Shown piece after piece: positions 23,503 through 38,900 of a stretch of 43,061 nt of DNA (its first letter is position 1; the number at the start of each line of letters is the position of its first letter). Source of the stretch: Alphaproteobacteria bacterium UBA6187 (GTDB taxonomy: Bacteria; Pseudomonadota; Alphaproteobacteria; Rickettsiales; UBA6187); the NCBI GenBank assembly GCA_002422795.1, contig DITJ01000046.1:367-43427 (forward strand), given 5' to 3'. The position numbers and the translations under genes were made by a program. Under the pieces are notes generated by a model. It worked only from the letters and a program-made list of their open reading frames with translations, was not told the DNA's origin and searched no databases.

Positions 23503-23775
23503 CTATTGCATCATTACCTTGTATTTTTCCGCCCGGCCTTCCAATGTTTCATTCGCAAACCAGATGCCAATATCATTAGAAGTATTTTGCAGGTCTTGTG
23601 TTGATAACGCCTTTCCTTTTTCTACCTTTTCAAGAATTTTATTCAAGGCGCTATCCACGCTTTTAATAATTTGCGCACGCGAACTGGCAGATTCAAAAGA
23701 AAGAAAAGCAATGCCTTCTTTTAAGTCTTCATCGCGTATATCAACTATTAAACCGTTATAATTTACACGTACCAT
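23503..23775 (-). CDS. Hypothetical protein, 90 aa
   Basis: The start reads MVRVNYNGLIVDIRDEDLKEG, and the rest is helical (RAQIIKSVDSALNKILEKVEKG). There is no signal peptide or membrane segment. It is 16 bp upstream of the SEC-C gene on the same strand, so the two are likely co-transcribed. I do not recognise the family. Confidence 0.55.
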   Translation of the reverse strand: MVRVNYNGLIVDIRDEDLKEGIAFLSFESASSRAQIIKSVDSALNKILEKVEKGKALSTQDLQNTSNDIGIWFANETLEGRAEKYKVMMQ

Positions 23776-23904
23776 AAATTCTCCTAATTCATAATAGAAC
23801 CAACTGAGCTTCGTGTTTTTCTAAAATATATTCAGGCTCCCCAACTCTTAAGTTTTTCCTCGAACCACTATACCATCATATGAACATATTATAATATTAC
23901 TCTT

Positions 23905-26900
23905 CTATCCAAAATTAAAATCAGCATCATTCAGTGATAGCAAGCCTTTCAAATGTAGTTCAAAATAATCTACATTTCCTGGATGTGCGCTATCATTGGC
24001 ACTAATTATGGTTTCGTTAGTGGCTGAATTTTGCATTATGTTTAAATCAGTGAAGTGGTCGATACCGAATGTGAAGAGTCCGGCAAGGTCGATTTTATCC
24101 TGGCCTTGCGTGAAATCCTGGATGGTGTCATAAGAGCCTTGCGTAGAATCAGTCAGGTTTTCATACTTAAAGTTATCAAAACCTGCGTTGCCCCATATGG
24201 TATCTTTTCCTAATCCGCCAATTATTATATCATTACCGTTTTCACCGAACAGGCTGTCATTACCAGCACCACCAATTAAGGTATCATTACCATTATTGCC
24301 ATAAAGGGAATCATTTCCAATGCTACCTGTAAGAGTATCATTATGGTTAGAGCCAAATACGCGCTCTATGTTAAAGATGGTATCACCTTCAGCAGTGCCA
24401 CCATGATTTACATTTGTAGCCAGATTAACGGTTACAGCCTCATTGGAATCTGTATAGGATGCAACATCCCATCCGTCACCGCCATCTAGCATATCTGCGC
24501 CAAAGCCACCATTTAAACCATCATTGCCAGCAAGGCCATAGATTTTATCAGCGCCAGAAGTACCGTACAAACCTTCATCGGAAGAGGTTCCTGTGAAAGT
24601 GTGGTAATCACCAAGGCCAGTAAAATTAGCTGCGGTAAGGGCAACAGGTAAAACATTAGTTAAAATGATTTTCTGGCCGCTGGCTAAGGCAACTTGCGTA
24701 TCATTACCTGAAGCAAGTATATTAAGTGCTGCAAAAGGTGATGAGCCTGCAACGCCGGATAAATCTATTATTTCATTGGCAACATTAAAATCTGCGATAA
24801 TAGTTCTGCTATTAGCAGAAGTGGAAATAATAAATTTATCTATGCCAGCGCCACCAGTCAGGATATCATTACCAGTACCGCCGGATAAGGTATCATCACC
24901 ATTTTCTCCGAACAGCCCATCATTGCCAGCACCACCAATTAATAAATCGTTGCCGTTATTACCATAAAGATAATCATTTCCGATTGCGCCAGTAAGAGTA
25001 TCATTATGGTTAGAGCCAAATACGCGCTCTATGTTAAAGATGGTATCACCTTCAGCAGTTCCGCCCTTATTTATGTTGGTTGCAAGGTTTACATTTACAG
25101 CCTCAAGGGAATCCGCATAATTAGCAACATCCCAGCCAGCACCACCATCCAGCATATCAGCGCCCAGGCCACCAGTTAGGCCATCATTGCCATCTAAACC
25201 AAATATCTTATCAAAACCAGCAGTACCGCGAAGTCCTTCATCAGAAGAAGTTCCAGTTACAATATTGAATTCAGGAAGTCCTACAAAATGGGACTGTGTT
25301 AATGCTGATGGTGCAACATTTGTAAGGATAATTTTCTGGTTATTTGCAAGATTAATTTGTGTATTACTTCCAGATGCTACAATGTTAAGCATAGCAAACG
25401 GAATGATTCCTGTAACAGCAGATAAATCAATTATCTCATTGGTTATATTAAAATCTGTAATAGTGGTAGTGCTATTTGCAGAAGTTGATATTATGAATTT
25501 ATCAATTCCTGCATTTCCTGATAGCGTGTCGTTACCAGTTCCACCGGACAAGATATCATCGCCGTTTTCCCCGAACAGGCTGTCGTTCCCTTCTGCGCCA
25601 TAAAGTACATCGTTGCCATTATTACCATAAAGGAAATCCTGGCCGAGGCCACCTGTCATTGTATCATTATAGCCAGAGCCAAATACACGTTCTATATTAA
25701 ATATAGTATCGCCTTCCGCTGTACCGCCCTTATTGATGTTGGTTGCCAGGTTTATATTTACAGCCTCAAGGGAATCTGCATAATTGGCAACATCCCAGCC
25801 AGCACCGCCATCAAGCATATCAGCGCCAAGGCCGCCAGTTAAGCCGTCATTGCCTGCAAAACCATAGATTTTGTCATTGCTTGCGGTGCCGCGGAGTCCT
25901 TCATCGGAAGAAGTTCCAGTTACAATATTGAATTCAGGGAGGCCAACAAAATGCGCGGCTGTTAATGCAGATGGCACAACATTTGTAAGGATAATCTTCT
26001 GGTTACCAGCAAGGTTAATCTGCGTGTTACTGCCGAACGCTACAATATTAAGCATGGCAAACGGAACGATGCCTGTAACACTTGATAAATCTATTATTTC
26101 ATTAGTTATATTAAAATCAGTAATGGTCGTTGTGTTATTGGCAGAAGTGGAAATAATGAATTTATCAATACCAGCTCCGCCAGTCAGGGTGTCATTGCCA
26201 GTGCCACCAGATAAGATATCATCACCATTCTCACCAAACAGGCTGTCATTGCCTGCATTACCTATTAATAAATCATTCCCGTTATTGCCATATAAATAAT
26301 CATTTCCTGTGCCACCTGTCAGGCTATCATTATAATTAGAGCCAAATACACGCTCTATATTAAATAATATATCGCCCTCAGCAGTACCACCACGGTTTAT
26401 GTTTGTTGCCATGTTAACAGTAACAGCTTCTATGGAATCAGTGTAAGATGCAATATCCCAGCCCTCACCTCCATCTAATGTATCAGCACCTAAACCTCCG
26501 GTTAAGCGATCATTGCCCCCAGAGCCATTGATAGTATCACTTCCTGCTGTGCCGTTTAAAGCATCATCGCCATTTGTTCCGTTTTTAACCGGTATCTGTG
26601 TGATAATATCAAATTTCTGAGTAACGATGCCGCCGCTTGAATCACTTGCAATAATTTCTAAATGCAGGTTGCCATTAAAACCAGCAGGTGCTGTACCACT
26701 TAGTGCCATAGTTGTGCTATTAAATGTAAGCCACGCTGGAATAGTAGAATTATTAGCCTGATTGAGTGAATAAATAAGAGTATCCCCATCAACATCATTA
26801 AACAAGTCATCGGCTAACTTAATGTAGAATTCCTGACCTGCTGTAACTTCATAATCGGAGATGTTATTAAGTACAACAGGTGCATCATTGGTATTTTCTA

Positions 26901-29900
26901 TATTAAGCACAAAATTCTGTGTTGCAAAAGCACCCGCAGCATCAGTTGCAGTAATAATGAGGTTATAACTACCAACATCATCATTTGTAGGAAGTGTTGA
27001 TATAATTTCACCAGTATAATAGCTAATTGACAGCCACGACGGGAGAACCCCACCTGAAGCATTGGATAAGCTATAAGTTAAATGATCGCCAGTATCAGCA
27101 TCTTTGAATATATAGCTTATAATCTCTTTACTTAATACAGTTCTTATAACATCTTCCTGTATATTTATATCGTAAATAATTCCGACCTTTTCAGGTGTAG
27201 TATTGGGTTTTAATCCTAAAAAATTTTCTGCCCTGATCTGGCCCGGGGTTGTATTTTTAAGGGTTATCACCTGGTTATTTGTAAGATTTATACGCGTATC
27301 ATTGCCATTTACTGTTATATTGAGGGCAGCAAATACAGGTATGTTTGTAAGTGCAGTTAGGTCAATAATTTCATTATCTGCATTAAAGTCGGTGATTATT
27401 ATATTATTACCTGCAGAAGGGGTAATAACAAAAATATCTTTACCATTGCCACCGGACAAAATGTCATCACTCGTTCCGCTATAAAGTATATCCTCGCCTT
27501 CTTCACCATATAACTTGTTATTGCCGGAATCCGCAAAAATAGAATCATTGCCTTCACCGCCATATAATGTGTCATTACCAGCATTTCCATGGATAATATC
27601 ATCACCTTCAAGTGCATATACTATATCATTTAGTGCCGTTGCTTCTATAGAATCATTGCCTTGGGTTGGTTCCACCCTGCCTACTGATAAATTAAATGAA
27701 GTGTATGAAGTAAGGCTTCCATCGCTGGCAGTGATTTTTATTACTATGTCATGTGCATCCTGGAATGCTGCTGTACCTGAAAATGTTTTATTTACAGGGT
27801 CAAATGATAACCATGTCGGAAGTGGGTCACCATTAATGGTTTCTGCGGAATATACTATATTATCATTATTTACATCAGTAAATGTATCATCAGGTATGGT
27901 AAAGCTGAACAACGCTCCTGCACTTATATCCAGAGGTTTTATTGTATGTGATAATATTGGCGGTACATTCAAGGCTTCAAAAGAGAAATTAGCTGCAGTA
28001 AGTTTGGCACCAGTGTGTTCTACATATATCATAGGCGCATTCAACCCCCCGGCAGACCAATCAGGTGCTCCATTTGGGTATATATAAGCAAACCCCGAGC
28101 CATAATCTTCTATATAGAGGTTAGAAAAATCATGTACATTTATAAAGTGTCCAAGGTTTATTATATCTTTTGCAGGATTGAAATCTTTTATAGTTAAATA
28201 TGTTAAGCCAGAATTAGCTACAAATATATTGTTACCGCCACCGCCTGCAAAATAATTATCATCGCCAAATGCGAAGAATGTCTCATTACCGCTTCCTCCC
28301 TGGATATTATTGGCAGTTTCAGCACCAACCAGCCATTTATCATCATTGTTACCAATAACTTTAAAAATAAAATTATCCGCCTTTAATGATGAAGCCTGGA
28401 TATTATTTAAAATAACCGTCTGGTTACCTGACATATTTATAGTGGCATTATCACCGTCCTGGGTAATAGTTAAATCTGAAAAACTATTTACGCCTTCCAC
28501 AAACTGCAAATCAATACGTTCATGAAGGTTGTTGATTTCAAAATCAGCAATAATATTAGTTATCTGGCTATTTTGTTGATAAGGTGTAGAAAAATAGAAT
28601 ATGTCATCGCCAGCATCTCCATAAAGTATATTATTACTTTCATTGGTAATATATATGCGGTCATTATCATCGTCACCATGCACGATACTTCCAGTTAAAA
28701 TTGGAGCTTCAACATTTTCAGGTAACATAAAGTAAGGATTGGAACCTAAGGTTATCGTATCTCTCCCTGCGCCACCATGTACTGTACTATTTCCAGAAGA
28801 AATAAGAATAGTGTCGTCACCATCATCCCCATGAATTTGTACACTTCCAACATCACTCCTTATTTTATCATTACCACTTCCGCCAATCAAAATACTATTG
28901 TTGCCTTGTGATATAAGATAATCATCGCCTTCCTCACCGACAAGAAGGTTATTATTACCACCTAAAGATATGACATCATTTCCATATCCGCCAAATGCTA
29001 TATTATTATCGGAAGAGGAATAATCTATAATATTATCATCTCCTTCACCTGCATCAATAACATCACTGCCAGCACCTCCAGACAGCGTATCATTCCCTAT
29101 GCCGCCATATATAGTATCATCACCAGCGTCGCCGGAAATTGTATCATTTCCTTCATCACCATAAAGTTCATCATTTCCGACGCCACCTAAAATATTGTCA
29201 TCTCCGGCGCCACCTTCCACATAATCATCTCCTTCACCTGCATCAATTGTATTATTATGCCAATCGCTTAACTGTGAAAATTGGAAGTTATTTTCTGTAA
29301 TAGTGGAATGGTCAGTATTTTCTAAAATAATATAATCTTTTTCAGAAAGATTAATCCGTGTGTTAGCGCCTTCTTGCAATACCATTAATTCCGTAAGTGA
29401 AGCTACAGGAATACCTGTAATTTGTATAACGCTACTGCCAGGATTAAAGTCTGTAAACTTATAAACTGATTCCCCGGTTTCTCCCATAAATATGAAATTA
29501 ACCTTATATGAGAAAGATGGCCATCCCCCACCAGTTGCATCCAATATAAGTATATTTGTTGGGGTGATAATGTTTTCCGGATTGCCAGCATTAACAATAT
29601 AATCATTTGCACCAGAACCATAAACATTGGTGTTAAACTTGAAGTTATCCGCACTTAATTGATCTGCAGTAATATTATTTAAAATAATATTACCAATGCC
29701 ATAATCTAACACTGTATTATCACCATCCTGGGTAAGGATAAGATCGGAAAATTTTCTTACAGTGGCGACATTATTAAAAATAATTTTTTCATTTGTGTCA
29801 TTAACATCAAAATCAGTAATAGTATTGCTGCCGCTGATATTTCCTACAATAAAAGTATCGCTATCATCACCGCCGGTTAAAGTGCCTTGCCCGGTATTTA

Positions 29901-32900
29901 CATAAATTATATCTTTTCCGGCTCCCCCATCAATTACATCATTACCTGATTTGCCATTCAATATATCATCACCATTACCGCCAATTAAGATATCATTGCC
30001 GGATCCTCCTGTTATATGATCGTTACCGTCATTGCCTTCAAAGTGATAATTTGCAGTATTGCCGCCTGTTGATAAATAATCATCACCATTAGTTCCCGTA
30101 ACAAAAACCTTCTTATCGTAATGAATATTGAAATATAAAGAGGCTGATTTTGTTGCATCACTTGCTTTTAACTCAATATTCCAATCGGCATCATAACCTA
30201 ATATTGGAGCAGTTCCTGAGAAAGTATGTGTAATTGGATCAAAAACCAACCAGGATGGTAAATATTTTACGCTGTATGTCAGAACTTGATCATCTAAATC
30301 AGTAAAAATATTATCAGGAATAGTATAAGTTATATTTTGGTTAGCACGAACCTGGAATCCTGGAACATAACCCGTTACGATTGGCCCTTCTGTAATACCA
30401 ATAATATTTGCCCTTAAATCTTCAGGAGAAGTATTATTAACATGAATTGCTATATTAGAGTTAACACTAGTATATAAAATAGAATCATTACCACTTGCAT
30501 CTATCCTGATTTGATTAACACTGTTAAATAAATCATTTAATGATGCAAGATCAAGTTTATCACTTTCTAAAAGGTTAAAGTCTGTAATGGTATGTGTATA
30601 TGATGCTTGCCACCAGCTTGGCATTTTAAATACAAATGTATCGCTGCCTAATCCTCCCGTTAAGATATCATTACCTGAGCTAAATGTTATAACATCATCA
30701 CCCCTATCGCCATTGATAGTATCATCCCCATCATTATCATTTCCAAATACTGTTACATTAGGGCTTCTGCCACCACTTAATATATCATCCCCATCACCAC
30801 CATTTACAGTATCATTGCCACTATTGGCATAAATAACATCATCATATATAGATCCATTTATAGCATCTGCATTTCCCGTGCCGAATGTTGCAATAGCAGA
30901 AGGTATATTTATAGTAACAATCCCCGATGAAACACCACCGGAAGAATCCTTAATATTATATATAAAACTGTCCTTCCCAGAGAAACCTGTTGGTGCTGTA
31001 TAACTCACTGTATAATCATTGATAAACGCAACTGTAGCACCTTCAGTAATATTGCTGAAAGTTGTATTGTCGTATCCAGGAATTATTGTTCCATCTTCAA
31101 CATCAATAGTCCAGGGCAACATAAACTGCGTTGCAGAGATTATTGATGCCTGAACCTCAATAGGATTTGCTACCGGAAGGTTGTTTGCTGGCAACACATC
31201 CACAGAAACTGTACCTGATGATACTCCACCTACAGAATCTATAAACTTATAAGTAAAACTATCCTGTCCATAAAAATTAGGGGATGGCTTATAGTTTATT
31301 GTGCCATCATCATTCACGCTTACCAAAGCACCATAACGTACATTACTGAACGTAATATTATCACGGCTTGGAGTCATTGTGCCGTCTTCAATATCGGTAA
31401 TCTGTGAAAGTGAAATAACTGTAAGCTCATCTTCATTAGTGGAAATGGAAATTTCAGGGTTCTGGATAAACGGCAAATCATTTACAAATGATATATTAAC
31501 GGTAATTGTGGCAGATGATTTGCCGCCATTTGAATCGGTAATTTCATAGGTAAAACTATCCTGTCCATACAAGTTTGCCGGTGGTGTATAGCTTATTACG
31601 CCATTACTAGTAAATGTAACTGATGCACCTGAAGTGATATTGCTGAAAGTAGTGTTATTGGTATTTGCCACGATTAGGGAATCTTCGACATCACTTACAA
31701 TTGGCAAGATAATAGTTACCGGCTGATCTTCTTGTGTTGTAATATTAACTGCGGTTACGATTGGCAGGTCATTTTCTGCGGCTAAATTGATAGAAATTTT
31801 GCCAGATGATATATTCCCATTGGAATCTACCACGCTATAAATAAAGCTATCATTTCCAGAAAAATTAGCTGGTGGTGTATATGTTATGCCTCCATCATTA
31901 TTAAAAACAACGGACGCACCATACATTATCCCAGTAAAAGTTGTATTCTGGCTATCAGGAATAATAATGCCGTCCTCAGCACCAGTAATTTCCGGTAAAA
32001 CAATGGCTATTGCATTATCTTCTGCTCCTGAAACAGACAGCGCCTGAGTCACCGGTATATCATTTACTGGCGCAACATTAACAGTAATTGTAGCTGATGA
32101 TTTACCGCCATTTGCATCGGTAACTTCATAAGTAAAACTATCTTCTCCAGAAAAGTTTGCTGGCGGTGTATAGCTTATTACCCTATTACTGGTAAATGTA
32201 ACCGCTGCACCTGCAGTGATATTGCTGAAAGTAGTATTATTAGCATTTGGTACGATCAGAAAGTCTTCAACGTCATTTACAAATGGCAAAATAATAGTTA
32301 CTGCTTGATCCTCTTTTGTTGCAATATTAACTGCTGTCACATTTGGCAAATCATTTACAGACTCCACATTTACAGTAATTGTCCTGGAAGATACCCCACC
32401 AGAAGAATCGGTAACTTTATATGTAAAACTATCCTGCCCATAAAAATTAGGCGATGGTTTGTAATTTATTGTACCATCATCATTAATACTTACCAAAGCA
32501 CCAAAACGTACATTGCTGAATGTAATATTATCATGGCTTGTGGTTATAATGCCATCTTCAATATCGAAAATTTCCGGAAGGATAATGGCTATTGCATTAT
32601 CTTCTGCTCCTGAAACAGACAGCGCCTGAGTCACCGGTATATCATTTACTGGCGCAACATTAACAGTAATTGTAGCTGATGATTTACCGCCATTTGCATC
32701 GGTAACTTCATAAGTGAAACTATCTTCTCCATAGAAGTTTGCAGGTGGTGTGTAGCTTATTACGCCGTTGCTGGTGAATGTAACGGCAGCACCGGGAGTG
32801 ATATTGATAAAAGTAGTATTATTGGCACTTAGTAGAATTAAAGAATCTTCTATATCACTTGCAACTGGCAAGATTATTGTTGCAGGTTGATCTTCCCGAA

Positions 32901-35900
32901 TGGAAATATTTATAGGTTTAACAGAAGGTAGGTCATTTACCGGAAGTATATTTACAGAAACTGTACCGGAAGTTACTCCGCCGGTAGAATCAGTAACTTT
33001 ATAAGTAAAGCTATCTTCTCCATAAAAATTAGCTGATGGTTTATAACTTATTGTACCGTCATTATTCCATATTATTTGTGCGCCAGGATTAATACCACCG
33101 AAGGTTGCATTGTTAACATTGGGAATTATGATTCCATCTTCAATATCAGTGATTTGTGGAAAAGATATGGTTACAAGCTCATCTTCATTAGTAAAGGTTG
33201 AAATTAAAGTGTTCTGGATAGATGGCAAATCATTTACAGATGATATATTAACGGTAATTGTAGCAGATGATTTACCGCCATTTGAATCGGTAATTTCATA
33301 GGTAAAGCTATCCTGTCCATAAAAGTTTGCGGGTGGTGTATATTTTATCACACCATTACTGGCAAATGTAACGGCCGCACCAGCAGTGATATTACTGAAA
33401 GTAGTATTATTGGCATTTGCCACGATTAGGGAATCTTCGACATCACTTGCAACTGGCAAGATAATATTTACAGGCTTATCCTCTTTTGTTGTAATATTAA
33501 CTGCGGCCACAACTGGTAAATCATTTACAGACTGCACATTCACAGAAATTATACCGGAAGATACCCCGCCAACAGAATCAGTAACTTTATAAGTGAAACT
33601 ATCCTGCCCATAAAAATTAGGCGATGGCTTATAGCTTATTGTGCCATCATCATTCCATATTATTTGTGCACCCAGATTAATTCCACTAAAGCCTGTATTG
33701 TTAGCATTGGGTATTATAATCCCATCTTCAATATCAGTAACTTCCGGCAGGATAATAGTTATTGTATTATCTTCTGTTCCTGAAGCGGACACTTCCTTAG
33801 TAACAGGTCTATCATTTACCGGAGCAACATTAACGGTAATTGTAGCAGATGATTTACCACCATCTGCATCAGTAACTTCATAGGTAAAACTATCTTCTCC
33901 ATAGAAGTTAGTAGGTGGTGTATATTTTATTACGCCGTTACTGGTAAATGTAACTGTAGCACCTTCAGTAATATTGCTGAAAGTAGTGTTGTTGGCATTT
34001 GGCACAAGCAGGAAATCTTCTACATCACTTGCAAATGGCAAGATTATTGTTGCAGACTGGTCTTCCAGGATTGAGATATTTATTGGTTTAACAGATGGTA
34101 AATCATTTACAGGAAGCACATTCACAGAAATTATACCGGAAGATACCCCACCGGCAGAATCAGTAACCTTATAAGTAAAACTATCCTGCCCATAAAAATT
34201 AGGCGATGGCTTATAGCTTATTGTACCATCATTATTCAGACTTACTGACGCGCCATAACCAATATTACTGAATGTAATGTTATCAGTGGTTAGGGTTATT
34301 ATGCCATCTTCAATATCAGTAATTTCCGGTAAGATAATGGTTATTGCATTATCTTCTGCTCCTGAAACAGATAGATTCTTAGTAACTGGAATATCATTTG
34401 CTGGGGCAACATTAACGGTAATGGTTGCCGATGATTTACCGCCATCCGCATCAGTAACTTCATAAGTAAAACTATCTTCTCCATAAAAGTTTGCGGGTGG
34501 CGTATAACTTATTACACGATTACTGGTAAATGTAACTGTAGCACCTTCAGTAATATTGCTGAAAGTGGTATTATTGGCATTAGGCACAAGAAGGAAGTCT
34601 TCTACATCATTTATAAGTGGTAAAATTATTATTGCAGGCTGGTCTTCCTGGATTGAAATATTTATAGGCGCAGCAATAGGCAAATCATTTTCTGCAGCTA
34701 AATTAATAGAAACTTTACCGGATGATTTATTGCCATTGGAATCTACCACACTATAAATAAAGCTATCATTTCCATAAAAATTGGCTCGTGGCGTGTATGC
34801 TATACTGCCATCGCTATTAAAAATAACAGATGCACCATACATTACCCCGGTAAAAGTTGTATTCTGGCTATCAGGAATAATAATACCATCCTCAGCATCG
34901 GTAACTTTCGGTAAAGTAATGGTTATTGCATTATCTTCTGCCCCTGAAACAGATAGCGCCTGGGCAACCGGTGTATCATTTACCGGGGCAACATTAATGG
35001 TAATTGTTGCTGATGATTTACCGCCATTTGAATCGGTAATTTCATAGGTAAAACTATCCTCTCCATAAAAGTTAACGGGTGGTGTGTAACTTATTTTACC
35101 ATTATCGGTAAATGCAACTGTCGCGCCTGCTTTAATATTGCTGAAAGTGGTATTATTAGCATTTGGGACTATCAGAGAATCTTCTATATCATTTATAGAT
35201 AAGCTTATTATTGCAGGCTGGTCTTCCAGAATTGAAATATTTATATGTTTGGCAACAGGTAAATCATTTTCTGCTGCTAAATTTATAGAAACTTTTCCTG
35301 AGGATCTATTGCCATTAGAATCTGCCACATTATAGATGAAGCTATCATTTCCATAAAAATTAGCTCGTGGTGTATATGTTATACTGCCATCACTATTAAA
35401 AAAAACGGATGCACCATACATTATCCCGGTAAAAGTTGTATTCTGGCTATCAGGAATGATAACGCCATCTTCAATATCAGTAACTTCTGGCAAAATAATA
35501 GTTATTGTATTGTCTTCTGTTCCTGAAGCAGATAGATACTGGGCAGCCGGTATATCATTTGCCGGGGCGATATTAATGGTGATTGTGGCCGATGATTTAC
35601 CGCCATCTGAATCAGTAACTTCATAGGTAAAACTATCCTGTCCATAAAAATTTGCTGGTGGTGTGTAAGTTATTGTGCCGTTTTCATTATATACAACCGA
35701 AGCTCCGTCAGTTATATGAGAAAAAGTTGTATTATATATATTAGGTGCTATTAAACCATCTTCAGTATCTACTGCTTTAGGTAAAGATATTATTATGTCC
35801 TCATCTTCCCTGCTGCCATACACAGTCAACGAATAGGTGACAGGCGTATCGTTAGAATAAGATTCAAACCCTATAAAATGACTTGCTTTTATGTCGGAGG

Positions 35901-38900
35901 CATTAACTCCTTGTAATAATATAACCTGGCTTAAATACCCTGGAAAAGGTTGTGGGAAAGCCACTATTGCACCAACTGGACTTTGCGTTATTTGTAAATC
36001 ATTAAAACTGCGTACTAAACCATTAGAATTACGTACAACATCTGATATATCTATTTTTTCATCCGGGTCATTTAAATTAATGTCCAGAATGTTATCATTA
36101 GGGCTGCCAGAGCCAACAACCCTTGGTTTCTCATATGTTATGACAAATATATCTGAACCATTTCCTCCTATTAATATGTCGTCACCAAGACCGCCGGAAA
36201 TATAATCATTCCCATAACCACCTAATATAGCATCATTACCTTCAAGACCATATATTGTATCTCCCAAAGTACTGCCATTTAATGTATCAGCTCCCGCTGT
36301 GCCATTAATTACCTGTAGATTACTATCATCACCATAAAATACAAAATTATCTCTGGTTATAAGATTCTTATTTATATTATTTAAGATTATTTTCTGGTTG
36401 TCTGGCAGTGTAATAACTGCATTTGCCGCATTCTGGGTTATGTTAAGGTCAGAAAGTTTTGTAATTTGTGAAAAAGTAGAAAGATTAATTCTTTCTACAA
36501 AGTCGGAAACATTAAAATCAGTTATTGTAATGGTGGAATTGTCATTCTTATTTATAACGAATTTATCGCTGCCTAACCCACCAGATAGTACATCATTTCC
36601 GCCATCGCTAATTAAAATATCCTGTCCTGCACCGCCCTTTAATAGATCATCACCTATACCTCCGAGCAGTATATCATCACCTTCACCGCCTATAATTATA
36701 TCGTCGCCATGGTCACCAAGCAATGTATCATTGCCGCTACCACCTGATATATAGTCATTATTCTCATTGCCATAAATTTCATCGTTACCATCATCACCAT
36801 ATATTACATCAGGCAATCTTGTTCCTGTTAATATGTCGCGGTCTTTACTTCCAAGTATCTGTCCATAGAAAATAAAATTATCTGAAGATAAAGATGATAT
36901 ATTTATATTTTTTATCAGAACGCGCTGGCTTTCAGGCAAAGAAATGATGACATCGTTGCCTTGTTGCTCTAAAACAAGGTTATTAAATGAAGTAATATCC
37001 TTAAAATCCCTTAAGACTATACGCTCATTAATATTGTTTATATCAAAATCTGTAATTGTATCTGTTTTATCAGGATGTTCGTTTATAAAGAATTGGTCAG
37101 CACCAGCGCCGCCTTCCAGATAGTTATCACCCGCACCGCCATTTATATTATCATCACCTGCCCCTGCATATATATAATCGCTCCTGCTATCGCCATAAAG
37201 GTTATCATTGGCTGATGTGCCGTTTAATGTAACTGACTGTTCAAGGAAGCCTGTAAAGTTATTAGTTGTTAACAGGGATTTATTTACATTCTCTAATATA
37301 AGTTTCTGGTTATCAGCAAAATTTATAACAGCATTATTTCCCTGCTGGGTAATATTAAGGGAGGAGAAATTATTTACCTTAAAATCAGTAATGTCTATCT
37401 TCTCATTAAAGTTGCTGATTTCAAAATCCTTTATCCTATCTATATCTCCTGCATTTTGCTTGATTTTAAAAGTATCATTGCCATTCCCCCCTGTAAGTAT
37501 ATCACTGCCTCTTCCGTCATATAAGAAATTATTAGCAGCATTACCTGTAATTGTATCATTACCATCGCCGCCATAAGCATTTTCAATTATGGTATTACCA
37601 TTGCCAAAGGAGTTTAAGTAATTCTGTATAGAGGTAATTTCATTTTGTAATAAGGTAACTTGTTCCTGTAATTGCGATATTTGTTTAGGCAGTGTTTCTA
37701 TATCTTGCTGCAGGCTTCTTATCTGTGTAACTATAGAATTAATAATAGTTGCTTCGCTATTATATTGGTCCACCATGGAATTATATAGCGTTTTAGCATT
37801 GTCTGCCTGGATTCCTAGTGCTTCATGTGCCTTATGTTGTGCTTTTGAAAAAAATACTGTCTTATTTGTTGCAGTTTGTGTGTAAACATAACTTCCTTGT
37901 CCTCTAGGATCATAAAATTTGGCAGTATATTCTCTCCATTGGCTAAAGAGACTATTATAAATTGCATACTGCGCATTAAGCTGGTCTATTGTAACAGTTG
38001 GTTTAACTAATATCGCCTGGTTATATTCACCTATCTTTACAGGTAATAAGACTGTCTTATTTGCGAGTTCATCTTGTACTTGCGTTACCTGTGCCTGTAA
38101 TTGGGTTACCTGCTGCTGTTTAGGTGATAATTCCGCCTGTTTCTTATAAAATTCCGTGGATATTTCATTGATTGCCAGATTTACCTTCTTTCCATTTATG
38201 GTACTTACAGCGCCAATATTAAGGTTAATCACAGAATCTGTTAGTAACCCTGAGGCGTTGATAGTATCAACTCCCGAAAGATCAGATATTGTATGCTGGC
38301 CCTGGTCATTAATGCCAAGCTCATCTGTAAATATATAGGTATCATTTGCGTTATCTGGGCTGCCATATAAATCCAGCTTCCAGCTTTTTAGTACACCGGT
38401 TTCCCCGGTCGCTTTATCTTCAACACGGAGCTGCCATTTGCCGGACGCATGCTCACCATAAAAATTAGCGCTGCTTAGGGTAAACTTTAATGTATCGATA
38501 TTATCTATCCCTAAATCACTATCACTACCAGGAGCTTTACCTGGGCGGTCTAATAAAATACTTGTAGTGCCATCAGGAGAATTTAAGGTTATTACAAGGT
38601 CACCAATGCGGCCATGCGCAATATCAACCGTTACTTCTGCGTATTCAACATTCAGTTTAGTATCGCTGCTGATATTCACAGAGCTTGATATAGATCCATT
38701 ATCAGCAATATTCTGTAAGGAGTTGCTTACAGCAGATGCAGATATTTCATTATTATAGGCATTGATAGTATCCCAGGTTTCTGCAAGACGCACAGCGGTA
38801 TGGGCATCCACGATGCCAAAGCCATAATCATTACTGTAATGCAGGCCGCCGCCATTCCACGTACTCGCGCCATTGAATTTCCAAGCAGTATTATCATCAT

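Noticed and set aside
24190..36800. CRISPR-like array
   Set aside because: The repeats are in-frame protein repeats with coding constraint, not short identical repeats with unique spacers.
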